DNA from: Tenacibaculum dicentrarchi
Lineage (GTDB): Bacteria > Bacteroidota > Bacteroidia > Flavobacteriales > Flavobacteriaceae
NCBI RefSeq assembly: GCF_900239345.1
Contig: NZ_OESZ01000043.1
Span: 1-64,000 of the forward strand
Reading direction: 5' to 3'
DNA: 64,000 nt
Numbering within the stretch: the stretch's first letter is position 1; every line of letters starts with the position of its first letter. This document shows positions 36,110-45,647 of this stretch, piece after piece. The notes below the pieces were generated by a model. It worked only from the letters and a program-made list of their open reading frames with translations. It did not search any database and was not told the origin of the DNA. Made by a program: the position numbers and the translations under genes.

Positions 36110-36874
36110 TTATACAAACCCAATTACCTGAGTATAAAAATCTGTCGGATTTTCGGCATGCAACCAATGCCCTGCTTTTGCTATTGTTTTGATAATCGCT
36201 TTTGAAAAATGTGCTTCAATAAGTGGCACTTCATCTTCAGAAATATAGCCCGAATTTTCACCTTTTAAAAATAAGGTATCGCCTTCAAAAATACTAAACG
36301 ATGGTAATGCTTCGCCTACTTCATTATTATTTTCTGTTAATGATACTAAGTTAAAACGAAAAGCAAGTTCGTCTTTTGTTTTTCGGTACACACTTTTTAA
36401 TAAAAATTGTCGAATACCTAGTTCAGGAATTAATTCAGCTAGTTTATCATCAATTAATTTTCGTGAATTTTGCACGGTAAAATTAACAGAATTTAAAGCC
36501 GATAAAATATCGTGATGATGTGGCGGATACATTTTTGGTGAAATATCGGCTACAATTAATTTATGTATCAATTCTGGATATTGGGTAGCAAATAACATGG
36601 CTGTTTTTCCGCCCATTGAATGCCCTAATAAAACAATATTTTCTAAATGATAATGTGTAATATAATGGTGTAAGTCATCGACCATTAATTCATAGTCAAA
36701 AGCATCAGAATGAAAACTTCGTCCGTGGTTTCGTTGGTCAATTAAATGAACTTCAAAACCATCTTCGGCAAATTTATTAGCGTGGGTTTTCCAGTTATCG
36801 CCCATACCAAAATAACCGTGTAAAATTAAAAACGGCTTGCCCGCTCCTAGTATTTTAGAATGTAAAATTTGCAT
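36110..36874 (-). CDS. Alpha/beta-fold hydrolase (YbfF-like esterase)
   Basis: The 254-residue protein has the oxyanion region LHGYFGMGDNWKTHA, the nucleophile elbow GHSMGG (Ser near residue 94) and a C-terminal His in GHWLHAENP. The DQRNHGRS motif is typical of YbfF-type acyl esterases. Substrate unknown. It is separated by 1 nt from pdxJ upstream, so they form an operon. Confidence 0.88.
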   Translation of the reverse strand: MQILHSKILGAGKPFLILHGYFGMGDNWKTHANKFAEDGFEVHLIDQRNHGRSFHSDAFDYELMVDDLHHYITHYHLENIVLLGHSMGGKTAMLFATQYPELIHKLIVADISPKMYPPHHHDILSALNSVNFTVQNSRKLIDDKLAELIPELGIRQFLLKSVYRKTKDELAFRFNLVSLTENNNEVGEALPSFSIFEGDTLFLKGENSGYISEDEVPLIEAHFSKAIIKTIAKAGHWLHAENPTDFYTQVIGFV

Positions 36875-36875
36875 A

Positions 36876-37589
36876 TTATTTTAATCTATCAAGATACATA
36901 TTTACTACATTTTCTAATCCTAAATATAATGATTCAGAAATAAGCGCATGCCCAATAGAAACTTCTGCTAAATTAGGGATATTCTCTTTAAAAAACTGGA
37001 TATTTTCTAAGCTCAAATCATGCCCTGCATTAATTCCTAAGCCTAATTTATGAGCTAAAATTGCCGCATCGGCATAAGGTTTTATTACCTCTTTATTTCC
37101 TAAAGCGTATTGGGTTGCAAATTCTTCGGTGTATAATTCAATTCTATCGGCACCTGTTTTTGCTGCAGCTTCAATCAGTTTTAAATCGGTATCAATAAAA
37201 ATAGAGGTTCTTATTCCGTTGTTTTTAAACTCGGTAATTACTTCTTTTAAATACGATTGATTAGCAACTGTATCCCAACCTGCATTAGAAGTTAAATTAT
37301 CAATAGCATCAGGCACTAAAGTTACTTGCGTTGGCTTTATTTCCAACACCATTTTCATGAATTTATCTATCGGGTTTCCTTCAATATTATATTCGGTGGT
37401 AACTATTGATTTTAAATCGTAGGCATCTTGATAACGAATATGACGCTCGTCAGGTCTTGGGTGAATGGTAATTCCTTGCGCTCCAAAATTTTCTATATCG
37501 GTAGCAACGCATAATAAATTAGGTGTATTTCCACCTCTAGAATTACGTAATGTTGCTATTTTATTTATATTTACACTTAACTTTGTCAT
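36876..37589 (-). CDS. pdxJ: Pyridoxine 5'-phosphate synthase
   Basis: The TIM-barrel enzyme closes the ring of vitamin B6. Features are [31 protein letters not shown] and [14 protein letters not shown]. The 237-residue length is standard. Confidence 0.96.
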   Translation of the reverse strand: MTKLSVNINKIATLRNSRGGNTPNLLCVATDIENFGAQGITIHPRPDERHIRYQDAYDLKSIVTTEYNIEGNPIDKFMKMVLEIKPTQVTLVPDAIDNLTSNAGWDTVANQSYLKEVITEFKNNGIRTSIFIDTDLKLIEAAAKTGADRIELYTEEFATQYALGNKEVIKPYADAAILAHKLGLGINAGHDLSLENIQFFKENIPNLAEVSIGHALISESLYLGLENVVNMYLDRLK

Positions 37590-37648
37590 CTCATAAAATT
37601 AAGCTACAAAGATAAATCATTAAAACTTTTTAAACTATATTCGTAGTG

Positions 37649-38302
37649 ATGAATATCAATGACTTTATATTAGACGAAATTAAAGCACTTAGCTTAAAAA
37701 GCACTGTAAAAAGCGCTCAAAAGGTATGTGAAAATTTACCAATAACGCATATTCCTATTGTTGAAAATGAAAAATTAATTGGTTGTTTGCCTGAAAGTGA
37801 CATTCAAACAATAGAGAATAAAGACGATAAATTAAGTGAGTATTCTTATCTATTAGATAATTTTCATTGTAATGAAAAAGCGACACTACTTGACTTAATT
37901 GTTTTATTTGCAGATAATGATTGTAATTTAATTCCTGTTTTAAATCAGGAAATGAATTATATCGGTTATTATGAGTTGAGTGATATTTTAGATACTTTTG
38001 CCGATAGTCCTTTTTTACACAACCAAAGTGAAACGTTAATTGTAGCTAAAAATGATTACTCAATGAGTCAAATTTCTCAAATAGTTGAAGTTAGTGGCGG
38101 TAAATTATTAGGGCTGTATATTTCTTCGGAAAATCAAGATACTATTCAGGTTACTTTAAAAGTAATTACAAATGACATCAATGAAATTATTCAAACTTTT
38201 CGTAGGTATGACTACGCCGTGCTTACACAACATGAAGATGATTTTTATTTGGAAGAATTAAAAGACAGGGCGGCATATTTAAAAAAATATTTAGATATGT
38301 AA
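37649..38302 (+). CDS. CBS-domain protein
   Basis: The 217-residue protein has a CBS pair in the first 120 residues (ITHIPIVENEKLIGCLPESDI and CNLIPVLNQEMNYIGYYELSDIL) and a C-terminal ACT-like region of about 80 residues (TLKVITNDINEIIQTFRRYDYAVL). CBS domains sense adenine nucleotides. The start could also be the GTG one codon earlier. It precedes nadK and is probably co-transcribed. Confidence 0.82.
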   Translation: MNINDFILDEIKALSLKSTVKSAQKVCENLPITHIPIVENEKLIGCLPESDIQTIENKDDKLSEYSYLLDNFHCNEKATLLDLIVLFADNDCNLIPVLNQEMNYIGYYELSDILDTFADSPFLHNQSETLIVAKNDYSMSQISQIVEVSGGKLLGLYISSENQDTIQVTLKVITNDINEIIQTFRRYDYAVLTQHEDDFYLEELKDRAAYLKKYLDM

Positions 38303-38335
38303 TTTACATACCTGAGCAAACAAACATTATAACCA

Positions 38336-39232
38336 TTGAAAAAAGTAGCCATTTACGGACAAGCTTATAATATTTCAGCTGAAAAAGAAATTAAATTATT
38401 AGTAGCAACATTAGAACAAAACAATATCGTTATTTTTTTTGAAGAAGCGTTTTACTCGCTTTTAATTAAAAATAATTCTTTATCAAAAAAATATCCTACC
38501 TACGCACATTTTAACGATTTGTCAAACACTTTTGACCTATTATTTTCTATTGGCGGTGACGGTACTATATTAAGAGCGGCAACTTATATTCGTGATTTAA
38601 ACATTCCTGTTTTAGGAATCAACACTGGGCGATTGGGGTTTTTAGCAACCGTTCAAAAAAACCAAATTCAAGAGGCTGTAAATTTATTATTAAATAAAAA
38701 ATATAGCATACAAGAACGAACTTTACTACAAATAACCACTACCCCTAAAGTAAACGAATTTAACGAACTAGATTTTGCCTTAAATGAAGTTACTATTGCC
38801 CGTAGAAATACTACTTCAATGATTGGTGTAAAAACCTTTTTGAATAATGAATACTTAACAAATTATTGGGCAGATGGTTTAATTATAGCAACCCCAACAG
38901 GTTCTACGGGCTACTCTTTAAGTTGTAACGGCCCGGTAATATTACCCAATTCGAAAAGCTTTGTAATTACGCCAATAGCCCCGCATAATTTAAATGCTAG
39001 GCCTATGGTGATTCCTGACGATACTATTATTGAACTAGAGGTAAGTGCTCGTGAAAAGGATTTTTTAATTTCCTTAGACTCTCGCATAACAACTGTTAGC
39101 GAAGGAACTAAAATTAAAATACAAAAAGCTTCTTTTACTATAAAAAGTATTTTATTAGAACAGCAATCGCATTTAAAAACACTCAGAGGCAAGCTTTTAT
39201 GGGGTGAAGATACTCGAAATGAATCTTTATAA
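38336..39232 (+). CDS. nadK: NAD kinase
   Basis: The enzyme makes NADP+ from NAD+. The GGDG motif (SIGGDGTILRAA), GINTGRLGFLA and TPTGSTGYSLS are all present. The start is a TTG at 38336, which gives the expected N-terminus MKKVAIYGQ; no ATG is available in a suitable place. It has 298 residues. Confidence 0.94.
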   Translation: MKKVAIYGQAYNISAEKEIKLLVATLEQNNIVIFFEEAFYSLLIKNNSLSKKYPTYAHFNDLSNTFDLLFSIGGDGTILRAATYIRDLNIPVLGINTGRLGFLATVQKNQIQEAVNLLLNKKYSIQERTLLQITTTPKVNEFNELDFALNEVTIARRNTTSMIGVKTFLNNEYLTNYWADGLIIATPTGSTGYSLSCNGPVILPNSKSFVITPIAPHNLNARPMVIPDDTIIELEVSAREKDFLISLDSRITTVSEGTKIKIQKASFTIKSILLEQQSHLKTLRGKLLWGEDTRNESL

Positions 39233-39313
39233 AATAATTACAATACAATAATTTTATCAAAAAAAAGTTAACCAAATACAGATTATTAACTTTTTAAAGC
39301 AAATTCAATTTCC

Positions 39314-39321
39314 TATATTTG
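39314..39321 (+). promoter_or_regulatory. -7 element before the DUF6089-like gene
   Basis: TATATTTG matches the consensus. An in-frame TTG at 39319 lies inside it and is therefore not the start of the gene. It could drive the following uppS-bamA-skp genes as well. Confidence 0.68.
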
Positions 39322-39336
39322 CGTGCTATTCTTACA

Positions 39337-40017
39337 ATGAAGATAATTTACCTATTCATATTATTTGCTTTTACGGCAATAACAACACAATCACAAACTC
39401 ACGAAGTAGGTTTTTTCGTTGGGGGTTCTAATTACGTAGGAGATATTGGTCGTACTAATTACATCTATCCTAATAAAATTGGCGGTGGTTTAATTTATAA
39501 ACACAATCTAAACCCTCGAATTGCCTTACGAGCGACCTATTCGTATATTCCTATTGAAGGGAATGATGAAAAATCAAATAATTTATTTCGAAAAAATAGA
39601 GGCTTCAAATTCTCAAACACCTTACACGAGTTTGCTGCGGGTATCGAATTTAATTTTTTCAATTATAATATCAGCAATTATAAAACAAATTTCACCCCAT
39701 ATATTTTAGCAGAAATAGCAGCGTTTAACTACGTGAGCCCTTCTAAAAGAATCGATGCAAATACCATTCGTTTAAAAAATAAAATTTCATATTCTTTACC
39801 TGTAGGTGTTGGTGTTAAAGGACGCTTGTTTAAAAATTTTGCAGCTGCTTTTGAAATAGGCGCTCGCTTTACATTGGTAGATGATATCGATTTAACAACA
39901 GATAAAATAAACAGTTTAAACTTTGGTGGAACTGGAAACGATGTATATATGTTTACAGGAGTATCGATTGTTTATAGCTTTGGAAGACCACCCTGTTATA
40001 ACGGATTGGCAGAATAA
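39337..40017 (+). CDS. DUF6089-like outer membrane beta-barrel protein
   Basis: The protein (226 residues from the ATG at 39337) has a signal peptide ending near TQSQ and a small beta-barrel pattern (HEVGFFVGGSNYVGDIGRTNY, ALRATYSYIPIEG, closing VSIVYSFGRPPCY). It resembles DUF6089/porin-family proteins of Flavobacteria, which regularly precede uppS-bamA. Its function is unknown; the neighbours suggest a role in envelope assembly. Confidence 0.82.
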   Translation: MKIIYLFILFAFTAITTQSQTHEVGFFVGGSNYVGDIGRTNYIYPNKIGGGLIYKHNLNPRIALRATYSYIPIEGNDEKSNNLFRKNRGFKFSNTLHEFAAGIEFNFFNYNISNYKTNFTPYILAEIAAFNYVSPSKRIDANTIRLKNKISYSLPVGVGVKGRLFKNFAAAFEIGARFTLVDDIDLTTDKINSLNFGGTGNDVYMFTGVSIVYSFGRPPCYNGLAE

Positions 40018-40019
40018 CT

Positions 40020-40772
40020 ATGGAAGAAAAATTACAACGCATTAATGTGCAAAAAGTACCGAATCATATTGCCGTTATTATGGACGGTAATGGACGATGG
40101 GCAAAAGGAAAAGGAATGCAGCGTATTTTTGGGCACAGAAATGCCTTAACCGCTATTAGAGAAACAGCTGACGCAGCAAGTGATGCTGGTGTTAAATTTA
40201 TAACACTGTATGCTTTTTCTACCGAAAACTGGAACAGACCAAAACTAGAAGTTGATGCCTTAATGAGCCTATTGGTTAGCACCTTAAAAAAAGAGCTACC
40301 TGAATTTCAACGTAAAAATGTAAAAATAAATGCGATTGGAAATATTGTTAGTTTACCAAAAAATGCGCAGAAAATACTAGCCCATGTTATTGATCAAACT
40401 AAAAATAACACTAAAATTACCCTAACCTTTGCTTTAAGCTATGGTTCTAGAGAAGAAATTGTTAACACAATTAAAAAGATATCTAAAAAAGTTGTTAATA
40501 ACGAGCTAGATATTGAAAATATAGACGAAAAAATTATAAATAACCATTTATATACATTTAATTTGCCCGACGTTGATTTAATGATACGTACAAGCGGTGA
40601 GCAGCGAATTAGTAATTTTTTACTTTGGCAAATAGCCTATGCTGAATTATATTTTACAGATATATTATGGCCCGACTTTAGAAGAGAGCACCTTTTTAAT
40701 GCTATAATAGATTATCAAAACAGAGAGAGAAGATTTGGAAAAACAAGCGAACAGATTGAGATCAATGAATAA
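40020..40772 (+). CDS. uppS: Isoprenyl transferase (undecaprenyl pyrophosphate synthase)
   Basis: The cis-prenyltransferase makes the lipid carrier for cell wall synthesis. Signatures are HIAVIMDGNGRWAKGKG, YAFSTENWNRP and DLMIRTSGEQRISNFLLWQ. The 250-residue length is normal. It begins 3 nt after the previous stop, and its 3' end overlaps bamA by 8 nt. Confidence 0.97.
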   Translation: MEEKLQRINVQKVPNHIAVIMDGNGRWAKGKGMQRIFGHRNALTAIRETADAASDAGVKFITLYAFSTENWNRPKLEVDALMSLLVSTLKKELPEFQRKNVKINAIGNIVSLPKNAQKILAHVIDQTKNNTKITLTFALSYGSREEIVNTIKKISKKVVNNELDIENIDEKIINNHLYTFNLPDVDLMIRTSGEQRISNFLLWQIAYAELYFTDILWPDFRREHLFNAIIDYQNRERRFGKTSEQIEINE

Positions 40773-43329
40773 ATATTCTTATGTAGCCGTATTTTTAATC
40801 GCCTTTTTATCGGCGAGTGTACAAGCTCAAAAAACCGTAAATAACAACCGTACAACTACCACCCAAAATATTATTCCTTATATCAAAGGAAATCAATATA
40901 TTCTTGGAGGAATTACCGTTACTGGTTTGCAAAAATTTAGCGAACAAACAATTCGTGTTTATACTGGTTTAGTTGATGGGCAACCTATTAAATTACCAGG
41001 TGATAAACTTACAAGCGCTATTAAAAAGCTTTACGAAAGCAAGCAATTTAGCCAAGTAGATGTGTACCTTTCTAAAAAAGATGGGGAAACCGTTTATTTA
41101 GTATTTGATGTGACAGAATTACCACAATTAACCAATATTTCTATTTCAGGTTTAAGCAAATCTAAAACAAAAGAGATAAAAAAAGAAACTGAGCTTAAAA
41201 AAGGAATGATGGTTACCGACAACTTAGTCACAACCACCAGAAATTACATTAAAAAGAAATATACCGATAAGGGATTTTTAAAAACCAAAGTATCTTTAAA
41301 TACCAAAAAAGACAGCACTGACATCAATACTGTTAGTATGAATATTTTTGTTGATAAAGGACAGCGTGTCAAAATAAAAGAAATTAACTTTACAGGTAAC
41401 AAAGCACTAGCAGGTAAAACCTTGCGTAGCGCTATGAAAAATACAAAACGTAAGTTTTTAGGGCGTTTCTGGAAATCATCAAAATATATTTTAGATGATT
41501 ATAAAAAAGATTTAGAAAGTATTCTTGAAAAATATAGCGAAAACGGATACCGTGATGCACGTATTTTATCAGACCAACTTACTTGGAATAATGACAATAC
41601 CATTAACCTTGATATTGCTATTGAAGAAGGACGTCAGTATCGTTTTGATGATATTAAGTTTATCGGTAATAAAAATTATTCTGATGATTTTTTAAATCGT
41701 TTTTTACGTATCGATAAAGGAGATATTTATAATGGAAAGGTTTTAAAAGAACGTATTTCTGGTGATGGAACACCTAATTCGCAAGATATTCAAACCTTAT
41801 ACCATAACAACGGATACTTATTTTCACAAATTAACGCCATAGAAACTAGCGTACAAAACGATTCTATTACTGTTGAGGTTCGTATTCGTGAAGACGAACA
41901 AGCAACCATTAAAAAAGTAACTGTAACAGGTAATGAAAAAACAAATGACCATGTTATTTACAGAGAATTACGTGTAAAGCCAGGTGATTTATTCAGCCGT
42001 GAAAACATTATTAGATCTATTCGTGAAATTGGTCAATTAGGATTCTTTGATGCCAATGTAACGCCCGACGTAAAACCTGATTATCAAAATAAAACAGCCG
42101 ATATTGATTTTTCTGTCGTTGAAAAAGGTGGTAGTCAAATTGAACTACAAGGTGGTTATGGTGGAGGATCATTTATTGGTACTTTAGGTTTATCTTTTAA
42201 TAATTTTTCGTTAAGAAACATATTTAATAAGCAAGCCTACAAACCACTACCAATGGGTGATGGACAAAAACTTTCATTGCGTTTACAAGCAAGTAGAACT
42301 TACAATACGTACAGTTTTTCTTTCTCAGAACCATGGTTAGGTGGTAAAAAACCGCAATCATTATCTTTCTCTGTCTATTTATCGAATCAATACCGATACG
42401 ATTATAACACCAATAAAGTTGATAAAGATCAAAATTTAAGCATTTTAGGAGCTTCTATCGGTTTAGGAAAACGTTTACAATGGCCTGATGATTATTTCTC
42501 TTTATCACAAAATATTAGCTATCAGCAAATTGAACTTAAAAACTACGGATACCGTGTTGGTTCATCAACTGATGTTATTAATAAAGGTAGTTTAAATAAT
42601 TTAGCTTATACAGTTGCCTTTAGCCGTAACTCTACCGGACCAAGTTTAATATTTCCTACCTACGGTTCAGAATTTACAATTAAAGCAAAAGCGACCTTAC
42701 CTTATTCTTTAATTAACGGGAAAGATTATAGCGAACCTTTATACCCTACAACAGCCGAAAGACAAGATTATTTAGCCGATAAATACAAATGGCTAGAATA
42801 TTATAAAATTTCTGCTAAAGGAAAATGGTACACATCATTGGCAAATAAATTGGTTTTAATGTCTAATTTTGAAATGGGTTATTTAGGTTCTTACAACGAC
42901 AAATTAGGCGCTACTCCGGTAGAACGATTTTTTGTTGGAGGTGACGGAATTGCACAAGGGCAATTAGACGGTAGAGAAACTATTGGTGTTCGTGGGTATG
43001 AAAACAACACGCTTTCTATTGGTCCTGATGGGCAGAATGAAGGTGGAACTATTTACAATAAATTTCAAATGGAAATCCGTTATTCTATAACAGACAAACC
43101 ATCGGCATCAATTTATACCTTAGGATTTTTAGAGGCAGGTAATTCTTATCAAAATTTTAGTGAATTTAGCCCGTTTAAATTAAAGCGTTCTGCAGGAGTT
43201 GGAGTTCGTATATTTATGCCAGCATTTGGTTTATTAGGTATTGATTTTGCACATGGATTTGATCCATTGCCTGGAAAAACTCAAAAATCGGGTTGGCAAA
43301 CACATTTTATTATCGGAAGACAGTTCTAA
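40765..43329 (+). CDS. bamA: Outer membrane protein assembly factor BamA
   Basis: BamA inserts beta-barrel proteins. From the ATG at 40765 the protein has a signal peptide (MNKYSYVAVFLIAFLSASVQAQ), five POTRA domains over about residues 35-440 and a C-terminal 16-strand barrel, including ERFFVGGDGIAQGQLDGRETIGVRGYEN (lid loop with the conserved VRGY) and an aromatic C-terminus (HFIIGRQF). It has 854 residues. The two skp-like chaperone genes follow directly, so the whole module builds the outer membrane. Confidence 0.96.
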   Translation: MNKYSYVAVFLIAFLSASVQAQKTVNNNRTTTTQNIIPYIKGNQYILGGITVTGLQKFSEQTIRVYTGLVDGQPIKLPGDKLTSAIKKLYESKQFSQVDVYLSKKDGETVYLVFDVTELPQLTNISISGLSKSKTKEIKKETELKKGMMVTDNLVTTTRNYIKKKYTDKGFLKTKVSLNTKKDSTDINTVSMNIFVDKGQRVKIKEINFTGNKALAGKTLRSAMKNTKRKFLGRFWKSSKYILDDYKKDLESILEKYSENGYRDARILSDQLTWNNDNTINLDIAIEEGRQYRFDDIKFIGNKNYSDDFLNRFLRIDKGDIYNGKVLKERISGDGTPNSQDIQTLYHNNGYLFSQINAIETSVQNDSITVEVRIREDEQATIKKVTVTGNEKTNDHVIYRELRVKPGDLFSRENIIRSIREIGQLGFFDANVTPDVKPDYQNKTADIDFSVVEKGGSQIELQGGYGGGSFIGTLGLSFNNFSLRNIFNKQAYKPLPMGDGQKLSLRLQASRTYNTYSFSFSEPWLGGKKPQSLSFSVYLSNQYRYDYNTNKVDKDQNLSILGASIGLGKRLQWPDDYFSLSQNISYQQIELKNYGYRVGSSTDVINKGSLNNLAYTVAFSRNSTGPSLIFPTYGSEFTIKAKATLPYSLINGKDYSEPLYPTTAERQDYLADKYKWLEYYKISAKGKWYTSLANKLVLMSNFEMGYLGSYNDKLGATPVERFFVGGDGIAQGQLDGRETIGVRGYENNTLSIGPDGQNEGGTIYNKFQMEIRYSITDKPSASIYTLGFLEAGNSYQNFSEFSPFKLKRSAGVGVRIFMPAFGLLGIDFAHGFDPLPGKTQKSGWQTHFIIGRQF

Positions 43330-43387
43330 AAATAGGCATTTTAAAAATGTTCACTTTTGGCACGGTTTTTTCTAAATACATTATAGC

Positions 43388-44170
43388 ATGATGAAAAAAA
43401 ATATTCTATTTATCGTTCTTTTACTTATTACTACAAGTAGTATTATTGCCCAGAAAAGCCAACGTTTAGCCTATATTGATACCGCATATATTCTTCAAAA
43501 TATCCCTGCGTATTTAACAGCTCAAAATTCTTTAGATGCTAAAGTTGAACAATGGAAAACAACACTAGACAAACAAGCAAGAGCTATCGAAATACTAAAA
43601 ACTGACTTAACCAACGAAAAAGTTATTTTAACAAAAGACTTGGTTTTAGAACGTGAAGAAGATATTACGTTAAAACAAGAAGCTTTACGCCGATTAGAAT
43701 CGTTATACTTTGGGCCTAAAGGAGATATGTATAATTTAAGAAAGCAATTAATAAAACCAATTCAAGACCAAGTTTACAGTGCAGTACAAACAATTGCTTC
43801 TAGAAAGAAATATGATTTTGTTTTTGATAAATCAGGTGACTTAGTTATGCTTTATTCCAATAAAAAACACGATATTAGCGAGCTTGTTATTAAAATGATT
43901 AATATTGATCAAAAAAAACAAGTAAAAAGAGATAAAGTTGCTGCTAAAAAAGAATTGCTTAAAAATGAAAGTTTAAGCGATGCGCAAAAGGAAAAAATAA
44001 CAAAAAAAGAAGCACAGAAAAAGAAAAAACAAGCAGATTTATTAGCGAAAATTAAGCGTATCGAAGAAAAAAGAGCCGCTAAATTAAAAAAAAGAGCACA
44101 AACAAAAGCTCTATTAAAAGAAAAGAAAGCCGCCGCTAAAAAATTACTAGAAGAAGCTAAAAAAAAGTAG
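43388..44170 (+). CDS. OmpH/Skp-family periplasmic chaperone with long basic coiled coil
   Basis: The 260-residue protein has a signal peptide ending at IIAQ and a Skp core (RLAYIDTAYILQNIPAYLTAQ ... AVQTIASRKKYDFVFDKS). After residue about 175 follows an unusual tail of about 85 residues composed mostly of Lys, Ala and Glu, which is probably a coiled coil. Normal Skp proteins (about 160-170 residues) lack this tail. It could bind outer membrane proteins during passage to BamA. Confidence 0.87.
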   Translation: MMKKNILFIVLLLITTSSIIAQKSQRLAYIDTAYILQNIPAYLTAQNSLDAKVEQWKTTLDKQARAIEILKTDLTNEKVILTKDLVLEREEDITLKQEALRRLESLYFGPKGDMYNLRKQLIKPIQDQVYSAVQTIASRKKYDFVFDKSGDLVMLYSNKKHDISELVIKMINIDQKKQVKRDKVAAKKELLKNESLSDAQKEKITKKEAQKKKKQADLLAKIKRIEEKRAAKLKKRAQTKALLKEKKAAAKKLLEEAKKK

Positions 44171-44229
44171 TGACAAAAAAGAATATATAAATTAAGAATA
44201 GAGAACGTAAATTAAATTAAAAAACAAAG

Positions 44230-44739
44230 ATGAAACATTTTAAAACCTTATTATTAGTTGCAATTTTTACAATTGGATTCGGTAGTATAGCTAATGCACA
44301 AAAAACTGCACATATAAATACTGATAAATTATTATCTGAAATGCCAGCTACCAAGTCTATGAAAGCTGAGCTAGAAAAGCTAAATAAAACATATCGTGAT
44401 GATATTGAAGCGATGTACAAAAGACTAGAGGCTAAAATTAAAAAATACGAAGCTGAAGGAAAAAGTCAAACACAAGAAGTAAATCAAAAAAGAGCTATCG
44501 AAGTTCAACAAGATAGACAACGTATTAGCAAAGCAGAACAATCTGCTGGGCAAGAAATGCAAAAAAAATACCAAGAAAAAACACTTCCTATTTTAAAGAA
44601 AGCAGAACAAGCAATTAAAGATGTTGCTGCTGCTAAAGGAATTATTTACGTATATGATGCTGCTCCTGGTAAAGGATTAATCGTTTACGAAAAAGGTGAA
44701 GATATTTATGGTGCTGTAAAAGCAAAATTAGGTTTCTAA
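44230..44739 (+). CDS. OmpH/Skp-family periplasmic chaperone
   Basis: The 169-residue protein has a signal peptide (ending IANAQ) and the full Skp form: HINTDKLLSEMPATK, a long coiled coil and AAAKGIIYVYDAAPGKGLIVY. It is of usual length, unlike its upstream paralogue. It closes the bamA module, before a strong terminator. Confidence 0.92.
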   Translation: MKHFKTLLLVAIFTIGFGSIANAQKTAHINTDKLLSEMPATKSMKAELEKLNKTYRDDIEAMYKRLEAKIKKYEAEGKSQTQEVNQKRAIEVQQDRQRISKAEQSAGQEMQKKYQEKTLPILKKAEQAIKDVAAAKGIIYVYDAAPGKGLIVYEKGEDIYGAVKAKLGF

Positions 44740-44761
44740 ATAAAACTTTAAAATATTTTAT

Positions 44762-44796
44762 AAAAATCCTGCTGAATTCAGCAGGATTTTTATTTT
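44762..44796 (+). terminator. Terminator of the bamA-skp module
   Basis: AAAAATCCTGCTGAATTCAGCAGGATTTTT is a perfect palindrome followed by more T. Confidence 0.93.
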
Positions 44797-44798
44797 TG
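44791..44798 (+). promoter_or_regulatory. -7 element directly before murI
   Basis: TATTTTTG fits TAnnTTTG. It overlaps the 3' tail of the terminator and ends 6 nt before the murI ATG, so the transcript would be nearly or fully leaderless. No TTG is seen upstream. Confidence 0.4.
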
Positions 44799-44804
44799 TA
44801 ATAT

Positions 44805-45593
44805 ATGATAACACAACAACCTATCGGTATTTTTGACTCAGGAATTGGTGGCACATCTATCTGGAAAGAAATACATACATTGCTTGCTAACGAAAACACT
44901 ATTTATTTATCCGATAGTAAAAATGCACCTTATGGGCAAAAATCAACAGAAGAAATTTTAGCGCTATCTATTAAAAATACCGAATTTTTAATTAGCAAAG
45001 GATGCAAAATAATCGTGGTTGCTTGCAATACCGCTACCACAAATTCCATTGAATATTTAAGACGCAACTACCCTATTCCTATTATTGGAATTGAGCCTGC
45101 AATTAAAACAGCATCCATTCAAACTAAAACAGGTACTATAGGAATATTAGCTACCCAAGGAACACTGAATAGTCGTTTATTTGAAAAAACATCCGCCAGT
45201 ATTAATAGTGATATTATTATAATGGAACAGGTTGGTAATGGCTTGGTGGAACTTATTGAGAATGGTAAAATGTATTCTGCCGAAATGACCAAATTACTAA
45301 AGAAACATTTAAGTTTAATGCTTTCTTCTAAATGTGATTGCATTGTTTTAGGTTGCACACATTACCCCTATTTAATTCCTCAGATAAAAAAAATTGTAGG
45401 AAATACCGTTCGTATTATTGACTCTGGAGAAGCCGTAGCGAAACAAACAAAAAAAATATTAGTAAAAAATAACCTTATTAATAAATCAAAAAATAATACC
45501 TACAATACTTTTTACATTAATAAAAATAAAAGTGTTCTAGATATTATTTTAAAAGAATATAACAACGCAAACATAACCTTTTTAGACTTTTAA
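44805..45593 (+). CDS. murI: Glutamate racemase
   Basis: MurI supplies D-glutamate for peptidoglycan. The two catalytic Cys are in VACNTATT and LGCTHYPY, and the N-terminus IGIFDSGIGGTSIW is typical. It has 262 residues. Confidence 0.96.
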   Translation: MITQQPIGIFDSGIGGTSIWKEIHTLLANENTIYLSDSKNAPYGQKSTEEILALSIKNTEFLISKGCKIIVVACNTATTNSIEYLRRNYPIPIIGIEPAIKTASIQTKTGTIGILATQGTLNSRLFEKTSASINSDIIIMEQVGNGLVELIENGKMYSAEMTKLLKKHLSLMLSSKCDCIVLGCTHYPYLIPQIKKIVGNTVRIIDSGEAVAKQTKKILVKNNLINKSKNNTYNTFYINKNKSVLDIILKEYNNANITFLDF

Positions 45594-45647
45594 AAACAAA
45601 CAAAAGTTATATTTAAAATCTTTTTTTACAGTGTGTAAAACTTCATT

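Noticed and set aside
39319-39336. Upstream TTG start of the DUF6089-like protein
   Set aside because: It is inside the -7 element TATATTTG; the ATG at 39337 starts a good signal peptide.
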